A stretch of DNA of 54,908 nucleotides, from assembly GCA_020352495.1 (NCBI GenBank), contig CP070677.1, positions 2,739,407-2,794,314 on the forward strand, read 5' to 3'. The DNA comes from Candidatus Latescibacterota bacterium (GTDB lineage Bacteria; Krumholzibacteriota; Krumholzibacteriia; WVZY01). Positions 17,479 through 26,371 of the stretch are shown here, one piece after another. The notes beneath the pieces are model-generated. The model saw only the letters and a program-made list of their open reading frames with translations. It made no database searches and was not told where the DNA came from. The translations under genes and the position numbers were made by a program. Numbering within the stretch: the first letter of the stretch is position 1; every line of letters begins with the position of its first letter.

Positions 17479-18747
17479 ATGGTTTTGCCCGACAAGGCAG
17501 CCGTAGGATCCGGAGAGACAGCGCTTGTCGGTACTTACTTGCCTCGATGCTGCGGCATCGCCACCTTCACCTACGATCTCGCCGAAACCCTCGCCCGCGT
17601 TCATCCAAGTCGCTCTGGTGTCATCGTCGCCGCAATGAACGACAGACCAGAGGGATACGCGTACCCCGAACGGGTCAAGTTACAGATTCGGTGTGATGTT
17701 GTCGATGACTTCTTGCAAGCGGCCGAGTACCTGAATCGACACAGCAGGGTCGTGAGCCTGCAACACGAATACGGGATCTTTGGGGGCGGTTGTGGGGAGA
17801 ATGTGCTTCATCTTATTCGAAGACTTCGGGTCCCACTTGTGGTTACGTGTCATACCGTGTATCCGGAACCCGACCCCGATAAAAAAGCGGTTTTTGACGA
17901 GATCGTATCGAGGGCGGACCGGTTGATCGTTATGAACCAGTACGCGATGCCGTATCTGGAGTCTCTTCACGGCGCGCGCCGGAGTCAGATTGTATACATA
18001 CGACACGGGATCCATGACGTACCGTTCGTCGATCCACCTGTCAAGAAACGAGTGTTTGGCGTCAACGGACCGGTTTTGCTCACATTTGGACTCCTCCATC
18101 GCAACAAGGGGTTAGAGCAGGCGGTGGAAGCGATGGCGACGATCGTACGTGCCAGACCCGATGCGACCTATGTGGTCGCCGGAGAAACCCACCCCGTGAT
18201 CAAAAGGGAAGAGGGCGAAGCATACCGAAGCGAGCTCAAACACCAGGTGAAGACGTTAGGGCTCGAAAGTCATGTGAAATTCATCGATCGCTTTGCCGAA
18301 CTCTCGGATTTGATGGCGTATCTGGAAGAAACCGATATTTTTGTAGCACCTTACCTGACTCTCGATCACATGACCAGCGGACCGCTTTCCTACGCGGTGG
18401 GCGCGGGGAAGCCGGTGGTCGCAACACCGTTTTTGCATGCGCGCGAACTCTTGGCCAACGGACGCGGTCGGTTCGTGCCGGTCGGCGACCCGCTTGCATT
18501 GGCAGAAGTTGTTCTCGATTTGCTCGAAAACCAGCCTGCAAGGGATGCTATGCGACGTAGGGCGTACGCTCACACACGGAGCATGGTCTGGCCTGCGATC
18601 GCCCGTGAGTATGCTCGTATCTTCGACGATGTGACCCGAGAGGTAGAGCCGCTTCGGGTGGGGGAGAAGGTTGTCAGCTCCGTTGCCGCTCAACCGACGG
18701 TGGCTGTTCGATCGACGGCTCATCGGGACGCAATTCCACCTTCCTGA
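17479..18747 (+). CDS. GT4-family glycosyltransferase (422 aa)
   Basis: Cytoplasmic GT-B retaining glycosyltransferase. TYLPRCCGIATFTYDLAETL near the N-terminus is the Gly-rich acceptor-domain loop of the PPRxCGIATFT subgroup (MtfB-like). The second domain has LLTFGLLHRNKGLEQAVEAM (sugar-nucleotide domain start), YVVAGETHP and TSGPLSYAVGAGKPVVATPF, the counterpart of the E-x7-E region. Subgroup members often work on polysaccharides or trehalose-like conjugates; donor and acceptor cannot be told. The start is ATG 17479 with AAGGA 6 bp upstream. Length is normal. Confidence 0.88.
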   Translation: MVLPDKAAVGSGETALVGTYLPRCCGIATFTYDLAETLARVHPSRSGVIVAAMNDRPEGYAYPERVKLQIRCDVVDDFLQAAEYLNRHSRVVSLQHEYGIFGGGCGENVLHLIRRLRVPLVVTCHTVYPEPDPDKKAVFDEIVSRADRLIVMNQYAMPYLESLHGARRSQIVYIRHGIHDVPFVDPPVKKRVFGVNGPVLLTFGLLHRNKGLEQAVEAMATIVRARPDATYVVAGETHPVIKREEGEAYRSELKHQVKTLGLESHVKFIDRFAELSDLMAYLEETDIFVAPYLTLDHMTSGPLSYAVGAGKPVVATPFLHARELLANGRGRFVPVGDPLALAEVVLDLLENQPARDAMRRRAYAHTRSMVWPAIAREYARIFDDVTREVEPLRVGEKVVSSVAAQPTVAVRSTAHRDAIPPS

Positions 18748-18768
18748 CGACGAGTGGCTTGGCTCGAT

Positions 18769-18791
18769 TCGCCGAGTTTCGCTCTCGGCGA
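18769..18791. terminator. Hairpin downstream of the GT4 gene
   Basis: TCGCCGAG and CTCGGCGA pair perfectly around a 7-nt loop, 21 bp past the stop. There is no U tract, so termination is uncertain. The remaining gap 18792-19072 shows a lone TATAGT (19039-19044) and nothing else I recognise. Confidence 0.4.
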
Positions 18792-19072
18792 TCACACCGC
18801 TGCGGGTATTGTTGCGTTTGGTGAATCGGAGCGGTATATACCTCAGCGACGCGGTACGACCGAGCTCCCCCCGAACACACGATTTCCCTTTTTATGTGCG
18901 ATCGTCGAGACTCAAGTCCCCGTTTTGCCGATTGTCTCACCGATGAAAAGTGCGCGGAGAGTGAATACGTAATCGGGAAGCGAGTCGAAGTGGGCGCATG
19001 CTGGTTTTCGGCTGCAGTCACAGTTTGAGATGTAGTAGTATAGTGGTTGCTTGTCCGCAAAACGAAACCTCC

Positions 19073-19954
19073 ATGGAAGACAAACAACGGGATCGGGACT
19101 GGCGCGCCATGACAATTAGAAAAATGACCCCTTCAGATATTCGGTTCGCGTTGGATCTTACCAACGCGGAGGGCTGGGTCGGTGAGACGCGAGACGTTTT
19201 CGAAGCGTTCCTTGCGTACGATCCGGCTGGGTGTTTCATCGCCGAGCACGATGCACGGGAGGTGGGGGTTTGTGTGGCCACGCGGTATCGCACCAGCGGT
19301 TTCATTGGCGAGCTGATCGTCGTCAAGGATATGCGTGGGCTTGGTTATGGAAGGAAGCTATTCGAATGTTCGATCCGATATCTCAAATCCCACGGGATCG
19401 AAAACATCTATCTCGACGGCGATCTCGATGCCGTGCCTTTTTACGAGACGATCGGGTTTAGGAAAATCTGTCGTTCCCTGAGATTCGTGGGAAGGCTGGC
19501 GGGCAGAAGAAACGGTCTCATTCGAAACGCCGGGCCTGAAGACACCGATGTCGTATGCGGCATCGATCGAGACCTTTATGGAGACGACCGTGGGTTTTTC
19601 CTGCGTCGCCGTCTCGAGCTGTTTTCTCGGCTCAATCTCGTGCTGGAGATCGATGGTCGATTGTGCGGGTATATCATGGCGCATCCCGGTAACGGAGTGC
19701 TATCCGTCGGGCCGTGGGCCGTGTTCGATTGTCAGGAAAAGGCAAAACTACTCCTCGAGGCCGCGGCGTCGGAGGCAGGCGGGCAGCCATTGAGAATCGG
19801 TGTTCTGGAATCGAGCACGGCGGCGGTTGACTTGATCGAGTCCATCGGATCGTTCGAGGAACAGACACCGTGTTGGCGAATGGGTCTTGGGCCGTCTTCG
19901 GCGATCGGGGGCGATGACCGGCTCTACGCCATCGGATCTGCCGCCAAGGGGTAG
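19073..19954 (+). CDS. GNAT-family N-acetyltransferase, two-domain (293 aa)
   Basis: Predicted acetyl-CoA-dependent N-acyltransferase. The first domain has TIRKMTPSDIRFALDLTNAEGW, then ELIVVKDMRGLGYGRKLFE, where R-G-x-G-x-G/R is the acetyl-CoA pyrophosphate loop, and VPFYETIGFRK. The second half (RNAGPEDTDVVCGIDRDLYGDDR...SVGPWAVF) resembles the C-terminal Acetyltransf_18-type domain of YitH-like proteins. The substrate is unknown. The start is uncertain: ATG 19073 or 19109 (MTIRKM, where the domain begins); neither has a strong ribosome site. Confidence 0.82.
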   Translation: MEDKQRDRDWRAMTIRKMTPSDIRFALDLTNAEGWVGETRDVFEAFLAYDPAGCFIAEHDAREVGVCVATRYRTSGFIGELIVVKDMRGLGYGRKLFECSIRYLKSHGIENIYLDGDLDAVPFYETIGFRKICRSLRFVGRLAGRRNGLIRNAGPEDTDVVCGIDRDLYGDDRGFFLRRRLELFSRLNLVLEIDGRLCGYIMAHPGNGVLSVGPWAVFDCQEKAKLLLEAAASEAGGQPLRIGVLESSTAAVDLIESIGSFEEQTPCWRMGLGPSSAIGGDDRLYAIGSAAKG

Positions 19955-20089
19955 ACGGGTCGCGTGCGCGGCTCCCCGTTGTGTAGTGTCGTGTTTTGAC
20001 ATAACCGAGTTCGGTCTGGCACGGTTTGTCGGATCGTGGCGCACGGGGTTTGCAGCAGGCGCGAATTCGGGGCAAGGAGACCAAGAACG

Positions 20090-20911
20090 ATGAAGATCGC
20101 ACTCATTCAACAACGCGCCACAAAAGACCGCGATGCTAACCGCCGCCGCGGCGTCGGTGCGGTGAGGGAGGCCGTCGACCACGGGGCCGGTGTCGTGTGT
20201 TTTGCCGAACTCGCCTTCGAACCGTTCTATCCACAGGAACCGGCGACGCCGGCCAGTCTGGCGCTCGCCGAGCCGATACCAGGGCCGACGACAGAGCTGT
20301 TCGCGAAGCTCGCGGCCGAGCTTGGTATCGTCATCGTGCTCAACCTCTTCGAGCGGGACGGCGATCGCACATACGATGCCTCACCCGTGATCGATGCCGA
20401 TGGGCGCCTTCTTGGAACGACGCGAATGGTGCACATCACCGACTACGCGTGTTTTCACGAGAAAGGATACTACACACCAAGCGAGCGTGGCGCGCCCGTG
20501 TACAACACGGCCTGTGGCAGAATCGGTGTCTCGATTTGTTACGATCGTCATTATCCGGAGTATATGCGCGCACTTGCCTTGGGTGGGGCCGAGCTGGTGA
20601 TCGTACCGCAGGCGGGTGCCAAAGGTGAATGGCCGGAAGGTCTGTTCGAAGCCGAAATGCGTGTTGCGGCGTTTCAGAACGGTTATTTCACCGCTTTGTG
20701 CAACCGTGTCGGACCCGAAACAAAGCTCACCTTTGCCGGGGAGTCTTTTATTTGTGATCCGTCGGGCAACGTCATCGCCCGCGCCGGGAGCGGCACCGAA
20801 GAAATGCTTCTCTGTGACATCGATTTACTAAGAGTCGCGGACTCACATGCGCGTCGTTTGTTTCTCCGGGATCGCCGGCCAGATCTCTACGCCGAATGGC
20901 TCGGCAAGTAA
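20090..20911 (+). CDS. Carbon-nitrogen hydrolase (nitrilase superfamily) lacking the usual catalytic Lys (273 aa)
   Basis: Resembles N-carbamoylputrescine amidase / beta-ureidopropionase-type amidases. Glu40 (FAELAFEP) and Cys150 (VSICYDRHYPEYMRA) of the Glu-Lys-Cys triad are in place. The segment normally reading YRKMHIP reads TRMVHIT, putting Met113 where the catalytic Lys is expected. I recall close relatives with the same R-M-V-H-I sequence, so this is probably a subfamily trait, not damage. The start is ATG 20090 with AAGGAG 10 bp upstream; upstream codons of the frame do not fit the family. Only 18 bp separate it from the C69 peptidase, so they likely form an operon. Confidence 0.88.
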   Translation: MKIALIQQRATKDRDANRRRGVGAVREAVDHGAGVVCFAELAFEPFYPQEPATPASLALAEPIPGPTTELFAKLAAELGIVIVLNLFERDGDRTYDASPVIDADGRLLGTTRMVHITDYACFHEKGYYTPSERGAPVYNTACGRIGVSICYDRHYPEYMRALALGGAELVIVPQAGAKGEWPEGLFEAEMRVAAFQNGYFTALCNRVGPETKLTFAGESFICDPSGNVIARAGSGTEEMLLCDIDLLRVADSHARRLFLRDRRPDLYAEWLGK

Positions 20912-20929
20912 CTAAGGAAGGATCGAAGA

Positions 20930-22444
20930 GTGCGACCGATCTTTTCAAGCCTGGAACGCGGTGGGAGAAGACCGCTAGTCGCCTTGGTCGTCGCGGCCGC
21001 GTTCGCGCTGGGACATTTCGGGAATCCCGCCGCGGCGCCGGGCGGGCGATCGGGGTGTTTTATGATACTCGTCGGTAAGGGCGCCACCGCTGATGGATCG
21101 GTGCTTCTTGCGCACAACAACGATCTGACGGGTGAAGAACCGTCGCTGATCGAAAAGAATCCAAGGCAAAAACACGCTCCGGGGGATGTCATCACGTTCC
21201 CGTCGGGTTTGGAGATGCCGCAGATCGCGGAGACGTTTGAGTGGCTGGTTCTGCGGATTGCGGAGGGGTTCGCCGAAGGCGATGCAGTTGCGATCAATGA
21301 ATTCCAGGTGGCGATCGCCGGAGGCGTCGCGCTCGGTCGCGACCGAAACGAAAAGGCTAAAAAGGCAGACCCTCTTGTGAAGAGGGGGTTGACGGGAGGT
21401 GTGCGGTACATCGCGCTCCAACGCTCGAGGACCGCGCGAGAATGCGTCGCTCTTGTCGGCAATCTGTACAACAGGTACGGCGTGACATATCCCAGCGGTT
21501 TTGGTGTCGCGGATCCTCAAGAGATATGGTACATCGAATCGGGCGGCGGACACACTTGGGCTGCCGTTCGAATACCGGACGACGCCTATTGGGTCCAGGC
21601 AAACGGGTATCGAATTGGCACGATAGACCCCGGGGATACCGCGAACACGTTGACGTCTCCGGATCTCTTCGAATTCTGTGAAAAGCATGGGTTATGGGAT
21701 CCAGGCAAAGGTCCTTTCAGTTTTCGGAGTGCGTTCGGTGGGCAATATGCCAAAACGGAAGGGGAGGAGTACTACAACAGACGACGCGTGTGGAGAGCAA
21801 TGGATTTGCTGAGCCCGTCGCTGGAGCTCGATGCCGAGGCGAAAGAATATCCGATGTCCGCGCTGCCCGAAAAAAAGGTCACGCTCGAGAAACTGTTTGA
21901 GATCCTTCGAGACCACTATGACGGAACCAAGTATGATGGGTACGGGCGTGAATCAGAATCCTCGGGAGAAAGACTGATTGCGTCTCCCACCTGTGTTCAT
22001 ACCGATGTGATTCAGCTCAGAGGCGACATGCCAGCTGACGTTGGGGCTGTTCTTTGGGCGGGGTTGAGTCGGCCGATGGGAACGGTCTACCTGCCCTTTT
22101 ATTTTGGAATCGATCGCGTGCCGGAAGCTTACTCCACGACGGAGGAAAGCGCCGGTTCTGCGTTCTTTGTCTACAAAAAGCTCTCGGAACTGTTGATCGC
22201 GGACTATGCCAACCGTATGGACACGGTTCTGTCGGTCTGGAACCATCTCGAACAAAGTAGCGTCGAGTTTCAAAACGTGGTCGACGAAACCGCTCTTAGA
22301 ATCCACAAAAAAAAGCCCGACATGGCGGGACACTTTCTCACAACATATTTGTTTGGTTTGGCTGATCAAGCCCTTCAAGCTGCAAAACGCCTCACACTCG
22401 AACTCGACACCACGAATTCCGATCGAGGAAGTGGATCCAATTAA
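20930..22444 (+). CDS. C69-family peptidase/dipeptidase (Ntn hydrolase), exported (504 aa)
   Basis: Homologue of C69 (former U34) dipeptidases, N-terminal-nucleophile enzymes that mature to expose a Cys. Cys43 (SGCFMILVGKGATADGS) is the expected nucleophile, directly after a hydrophobic signal segment (LVALVVAAAFALG), followed by LLAHNND. Later family features include NEFQVAIAGG, GVADPQEIWYIESGGGHTWAAVRIPDD and PTCVHTDVIQLR. The start is GTG 20930 with GGAAGGA 6-7 bp upstream; no ATG fits before the signal peptide. It probably hydrolyses dipeptides or acyl-amino compounds in the periplasm, alongside the neighbouring hydrolase. Confidence 0.9.
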   Translation: MRPIFSSLERGGRRPLVALVVAAAFALGHFGNPAAAPGGRSGCFMILVGKGATADGSVLLAHNNDLTGEEPSLIEKNPRQKHAPGDVITFPSGLEMPQIAETFEWLVLRIAEGFAEGDAVAINEFQVAIAGGVALGRDRNEKAKKADPLVKRGLTGGVRYIALQRSRTARECVALVGNLYNRYGVTYPSGFGVADPQEIWYIESGGGHTWAAVRIPDDAYWVQANGYRIGTIDPGDTANTLTSPDLFEFCEKHGLWDPGKGPFSFRSAFGGQYAKTEGEEYYNRRRVWRAMDLLSPSLELDAEAKEYPMSALPEKKVTLEKLFEILRDHYDGTKYDGYGRESESSGERLIASPTCVHTDVIQLRGDMPADVGAVLWAGLSRPMGTVYLPFYFGIDRVPEAYSTTEESAGSAFFVYKKLSELLIADYANRMDTVLSVWNHLEQSSVEFQNVVDETALRIHKKKPDMAGHFLTTYLFGLADQALQAAKRLTLELDTTNSDRGSGSN

Positions 22445-22460
22445 CCGACGGGCCATGTAA

Positions 22461-22483
22461 TGGCTAGGTTATCTCACTAGCCA
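22461..22483. terminator. Bidirectional hairpin between convergent genes
   Basis: TGGCTAG and CTAGCCA pair around a 9-nt loop. The right arm lies inside the last codons of the minus-strand gene that ends at 22469. Confidence 0.45.
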
Positions 22484-23080
22484 CTTGAGCGCTTCCTTGT
22501 GGAACGCCCGCCATAACACCGACGTCAGTTGCTCCACCGTGTCACCCGGTTTGGTGCTGCCGGGTTCGATGTGATATCGATCCGGAAGCACGATCCGGAA
22601 CGACAAATCCATACCGCTTTGGTCCCAGCCGGCGCCGCCCGTCGTTTCGATCCGGACGTTCTTGCCATGCCGCGTGACCTGGATGTTGATGGGCTCAGCA
22701 GTTTTTTGGGCCATACCCTTTGGTGTTCCGCGCCTGGTCCTTTTGACGATGACGAGGACATCGTCACCTTGCCACCGTTCGATCTTCACATCGGTGGGAG
22801 GGGCCTCCAAGTCGATTACCCCACCCTCATCGAGCGAGATAGACATGGTGACGCTCTCGACCTCCGGCTCTTCGTCGGATGTCTCTTTCTCGGCGGGCTC
22901 AACTTGCTCAGCCCCTGAAGCGTCGGTTTGAGGTTCGCCGGCGGCTTCGGAAGAACATCCAAAGGCCATCCCAAAAGACCAGACGATCACGATCAACGCA
23001 AGCCCGAAAATCCAAACCACCGCGGACGAATTTGCTGTCGCGGTACGCGCTCTTGCGATCGAGTGTGATAGAATTTGCAT
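22469..23080 (-). CDS. Short DUF4097-like envelope protein, possible lipoprotein (203 aa)
   Basis: The N-terminus has a hydrophobic segment (VVWIFGLALIVIVWSFG) followed by MAFGCSS, a loose lipobox, then an acidic linker rich in Glu/Ser to ~residue 75. Residues 78-165 resemble the first part of DUF4097 proteins (IDLEAPPTDVKIERWQGDDVLVIVKR, GKNVRIETTGG, LSFRIVLPDRYHIE). The TASGD repeats that should follow are absent; the protein ends in an unrelated helical tail (LWRAFHKEALKWLVR). ATG 23080 is preferred over GTG 23083 because GGAG lies 6 bp before it. It may be a shortened paralogue of the 12097 gene. Confidence 0.65.
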   Translation of the reverse strand: MQILSHSIARARTATANSSAVVWIFGLALIVIVWSFGMAFGCSSEAAGEPQTDASGAEQVEPAEKETSDEEPEVESVTMSISLDEGGVIDLEAPPTDVKIERWQGDDVLVIVKRTRRGTPKGMAQKTAEPINIQVTRHGKNVRIETTGGAGWDQSGMDLSFRIVLPDRYHIEPGSTKPGDTVEQLTSVLWRAFHKEALKWLVR

Positions 23081-23330
23081 CACGGTCTCCAGATTGTGGG
23101 GCTTCTCACTCGCCTTTGTCCCTGAGGGACCGGATGACAGCGCCGCCGTGGGGAAGATGGTGTGTCTCGAGATGCAGCTACAGCGGTCGGCCGGCCGCGG
23201 TTGTCAAATCTAAAATCGTTTCCGATGGGGGCCCTGTCAACACCAACAAAACACTTTTCGCGTGTGAATCTCGCGTTATCATATCTTTAGACGCCTGAGC
23301 ATTTGATTTGGTTGCACGTTTTTTGTGGTG

Positions 23331-23367
23331 TTGACATGTGTCATTTGTAATATTGACCTATGTCAAT
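23331..23367. promoter_or_regulatory. Tandem CRP/FNR-type palindromes
   Basis: TTGAC-CTAT-GTCAA (23353-23366; arms extend to ATTGAC/GTCAAT) is preceded by TTGAC-ATGT-GTCAT (23331-23344, one mismatch). Their centres are 22 bp, two helical turns, apart. They stand in the 378-bp divergent gap 23081-23458, about 90 bp from the PIG-L start and 270 bp from the DUF4097-like start. No gene is seen in this gap. Confidence 0.5.
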
Positions 23368-23458
23368 TATTTGCCCCTAGTTATGACTGCCAAACCTGGA
23401 GGCGGCAGTCAGGGCGAAAATGATGCCGGTGGCCCTGTCATGGTCCACGCGCGTGAAG

Positions 23459-24223
23459 ATGGTTAAAAGGACGATCCTGGGAATATTTGCCCATCCCGAC
23501 GATGAGTCGATGGGTCCGGGTGCCACGTTTGCCAAATACGCGGCCGTTGGGCACCGTGTCGCATTTGTCACCGCGACCGACGGCGGTGCCGGTCGGCTCT
23601 ACGCCGAGCGGCCGTCCGACAATGCTGATCTGCGCGCGCTTCGTCGCAAGGAGACGCTTCGGGCGGCGAAGACGCTCGGTGTCGAATTCTTGGGTTTCAT
23701 GGGATGGGATGACGGAAACCTGGAAAAAGTGAGTGTGCTCGACATCGAGACCGAAATCGTGAAGGTCATTCGCAAGGAGAACCCCGACGTTGTCGTGACG
23801 TTTCACGCGTCCGGGATCTCATATCATCCCGATCATCGGGTGATCGCGCTCGCACTCAAGGGCGCGTTTATGGGGAGCGGGCGGTTCGGTTGGTACGGGA
23901 ATTCCGATGTCGACAAGCTAGCTCCGCATCAACCTTCCAAGCTCTATTACTACACGATCATGAGGTCGTTGATCGACAGGGTGGACTGGCCGCGAGAGAT
24001 TTACGCGTCATCCGACGACGAAGTGACGACGGTCATCGACACTCGCGATACTGCCGATGTCAAGTGGAGGGCGATCCAAGACCATCAAACACAGAGCAAC
24101 GGACCGCCTTTCGAACTCTTGTACGACTCCGGATTTTTTGAACGCGAGGCGTTTGTTCGCGTGTTTCCCACCTGGAATCCGGGAAACATAAGGGAGACAG
24201 ATCTGCTCGAAGGCCTCCCATGA
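23459..24223 (+). CDS. PIG-L / LmbE-family zinc deacetylase (254 aa)
   Basis: Predicted N-acetylglucosaminide deacetylase type enzyme (GlcNAc-PI, MshB and BshB relatives). AHPDDE (His12, Asp14, Asp15) provides metal ligands and catalytic base, and YHPDHR (His123, His126) the third ligand region. GDGGAGR-type features (TATDGGAGRLY) and LRRKETLRAAKTLGV also fit. Substrate unknown; in bacteria without mycothiol it may be a sugar or bacillithiol-like precursor. The start is taken as ATG 23459 (MVKRTILGIFAHP); an in-frame ATG at 23420 has a somewhat better AGGG site, adding 13 residues. Confidence 0.88.
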   Translation: MVKRTILGIFAHPDDESMGPGATFAKYAAVGHRVAFVTATDGGAGRLYAERPSDNADLRALRRKETLRAAKTLGVEFLGFMGWDDGNLEKVSVLDIETEIVKVIRKENPDVVVTFHASGISYHPDHRVIALALKGAFMGSGRFGWYGNSDVDKLAPHQPSKLYYYTIMRSLIDRVDWPREIYASSDDEVTTVIDTRDTADVKWRAIQDHQTQSNGPPFELLYDSGFFEREAFVRVFPTWNPGNIRETDLLEGLP

Positions 24224-24234
24224 CGGTGGTTGGC

Positions 24235-24262
24235 CGGTATCCGTCGGAGCCTCCAGATACCG
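24235..24262. terminator. Bidirectional hairpin between convergent PIG-L and DUF2891 genes
   Basis: CGGTATC (24235-24241) pairs with GATACCG (24256-24262) around a 14-nt loop, in a 50-bp gap between two stops. No strong T run. Confidence 0.4.
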
Positions 24263-24273
24263 CAGGGCTTGGT

Positions 24274-25428
24274 CTATTCGGGCTGACCAGTGGTTGAAAG
24301 CATGTACACGGCAAACGATGCCAGCCAATGCTCGCCCTCGTAATGACCGCGGGCCACATGCGCCAGTGCATCCTCCGCGTGTCGCCCGGCCGCCTGGAGA
24401 AGGACATTCGTCGATGCGGCATCCTTGGGGAGGGCGGAAGCGATGCCCACCATGCACCAGGCACGGCTGAGATTCAAACCATCGAGGTGGACGATCTTCG
24501 GGTCGGTTCGATCCGCCACCGTCGCGGGTTCGATCAGCGATCTTGGTTCGCTCCGTTCCAACGACGGGAGAAATTCCTCGAACCATTTGGCGAATGCCGG
24601 AGGTTCGAGAACTCGTCGCATCAAGTCGGCTTCCATCAAGCATGGCGAAAAGAAGTCGTCACCACCCGGCTCCCACTTGGCTGGATAATCGGTGTCGTTT
24701 TCGAAATACGTCAGGCTGCGCGCGACAAGCAGATGTTCGAGTTCGGTGTCTCCGACCGTCCGTGCGTAATCCAGCGCAAACGCGATTCCAAATGCCGTGT
24801 TTGGATGTACACCGGTGCGGATCGGATACGTCTGCCTGGGAAGAAAATCGATATAACGGTCAACGATCGCTCTTGTCAAAGGTTCGAGATTCGCCGACCA
24901 TCGCTTGGCGTCGGGATCATTCCAGCGGTGGAGTTCCTCGGCGAGTTTGAGCAACCATGCCCATCCATACGTCCGCTCGAACGATTTTCGGTTTGGCTGA
25001 TCGAGATAGGCCACCTCCCGCTCGACGTTCTCAGCGGTAAGATTATCGTTCAGGGCGGCCCTTATCTCGGATGCTTCGGAAAGTTCGGGGAATAGCCGGA
25101 GGAGACGCACCAGCATCCAGTGTCCATGGACGGCGGAGTGCCAGTCAAAGCATCCGAAAAAAACAGGGTGAAGTGACTTGGGATTCTGGACTTCCTCCTT
25201 GTTGTTCATCACGTGAGACGGTTTGTTAGGGTACTCCCTCTTGATGCACTCCAGTGCAAGACGTGAAAACGAAGAAGCTGTCTGGGGCGTGAGCTTGATA
25301 TCGATCATCAGAGAAACCTCGGGCGTGCTTTTGTTCTTGTTTTCACGCGCCGTTTCCGCAACGAACGCGGGGAACGACGCAACGAGTGAGACGATCAAGA
25401 AAACGGTTATCCGTTGATTTTTTTTCAT
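24274..25428 (-). CDS. DUF2891 family protein, exported (384 aa)
   Basis: Matches the DUF2891 pattern: HPVFFGCFDWHSAVHGHWMLVRLLRLFP, YGWAWLLKLAEELHRW, RTGVHPNTAFGIAFALDYA, FSPCLMEADLMRRVL and HLDGLNLSRAWCM. The conserved His, Trp, Asp and Glu in these blocks suggest an alpha/alpha-barrel enzyme, perhaps acting on sugars, but the function is unknown. A signal peptide (ITVFLIVSLVASFPAFVAE) follows ATG 25428, which has GGGAGG 4 bp upstream; a longer frame to 25524 lacks support. Convergent with PIG-L. Confidence 0.85.
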   Translation of the reverse strand: MKKNQRITVFLIVSLVASFPAFVAETARENKNKSTPEVSLMIDIKLTPQTASSFSRLALECIKREYPNKPSHVMNNKEEVQNPKSLHPVFFGCFDWHSAVHGHWMLVRLLRLFPELSEASEIRAALNDNLTAENVEREVAYLDQPNRKSFERTYGWAWLLKLAEELHRWNDPDAKRWSANLEPLTRAIVDRYIDFLPRQTYPIRTGVHPNTAFGIAFALDYARTVGDTELEHLLVARSLTYFENDTDYPAKWEPGGDDFFSPCLMEADLMRRVLEPPAFAKWFEEFLPSLERSEPRSLIEPATVADRTDPKIVHLDGLNLSRAWCMVGIASALPKDAASTNVLLQAAGRHAEDALAHVARGHYEGEHWLASFAVYMLSTTGQPE

Positions 25429-25683
25429 ACGACCTCCCTCCTGGGCGGGCCGGATCATGGGCCCGATCACATCGAAATATAACCACGTTTGACCGGTGAT
25501 GAGTACTGAATTCTGGAGTTCCACCGACGCACGTTGACGGGGAACCGTTTTTTTCTGCGTGGGTTCTTTTACGGCCTTTCCACGGGGTGGAATTTGGTGT
25601 AAAGTAGCTATATTTACAAATGAACGACCTAAATCGAAAACTCACTCCACATGTCGCCGGCCGCGGAGAAAGGAGGGAGAGGG

Positions 25684-26151
25684 ATGAAGGTAGTAGACAT
25701 CATGAATCGCCAACCCGTCACTGTTACGCCGGACACCTTCATGCGCGACTTTGCACAGCTCATGTTGAGGTATCACCTCAACGACGTGCTGGTCGTAGAC
25801 GATGATCAAAGGCTCATCGGTATTGTCACGTACGAGGATGTTTTTCGAATGCTGCTGCCTGATTACAGTGAGGTTACCGAGGATGCAACACGCTGGACGG
25901 CGCCGGAGGCGATCGAAGACCGTCTGTTGGCGGTGGCCAGGATGCCAGCTCGGGAGTTCATGTCGAGCAATATTCACACCGTCTCACCCCAGACGTCAGC
26001 GATTCACGCTGGGTCCATCATGAACGTACGCAAGATCAAGCAGCTCCCGGTAGTGGAGAGTGGCAGGTTGGTTGGTGTAGTGAGCTACACCGACATCACA
26101 TGGGGCTTATTGACGAGGTACTACATCGGCGCATTCTACCGGCGAAAGTAA
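25684..26151 (+). CDS. CBS-domain-pair protein (155 aa)
   Basis: Two CBS motifs: residues ~1-60 (VVDIMNRQPVTVTPDTFMRD, DVLVVDDDQRLIGIVTYEDVF) and ~95-150 (AREFMSSNIHTVSPQTS, QLPVVESGRLVGVVSYTDI). Such pairs bind adenosyl nucleotides and regulate partners or act alone as sensors. No other domain is present. ATG 25684 with GGAGG 7 bp upstream decides the start; the open frame begins 11 codons earlier. A TATATT upstream (near 25606) may be a -10. Confidence 0.88.
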   Translation: MKVVDIMNRQPVTVTPDTFMRDFAQLMLRYHLNDVLVVDDDQRLIGIVTYEDVFRMLLPDYSEVTEDATRWTAPEAIEDRLLAVARMPAREFMSSNIHTVSPQTSAIHAGSIMNVRKIKQLPVVESGRLVGVVSYTDITWGLLTRYYIGAFYRRK

Positions 26152-26371
26152 ACGACGTTGAGAGGGATGTGAGGTGTGAAGTGTCTGCGTTGACGAGACG
26201 TTCGTTTTGCATTGCTGTTCTGTGCTGCTCCGGCGCCCGGCGTTCGACGGCCTTCGATGGCTGGGCCTGGTTTGGATAATGAGTGGGATGTGGGGTGTTG
26301 TTCGGTTTGAGGTAAATAAGAATCCGAGTCGACCAGCCTTGTGGTCGATACGAGTTTGACCGAAAACGGGA

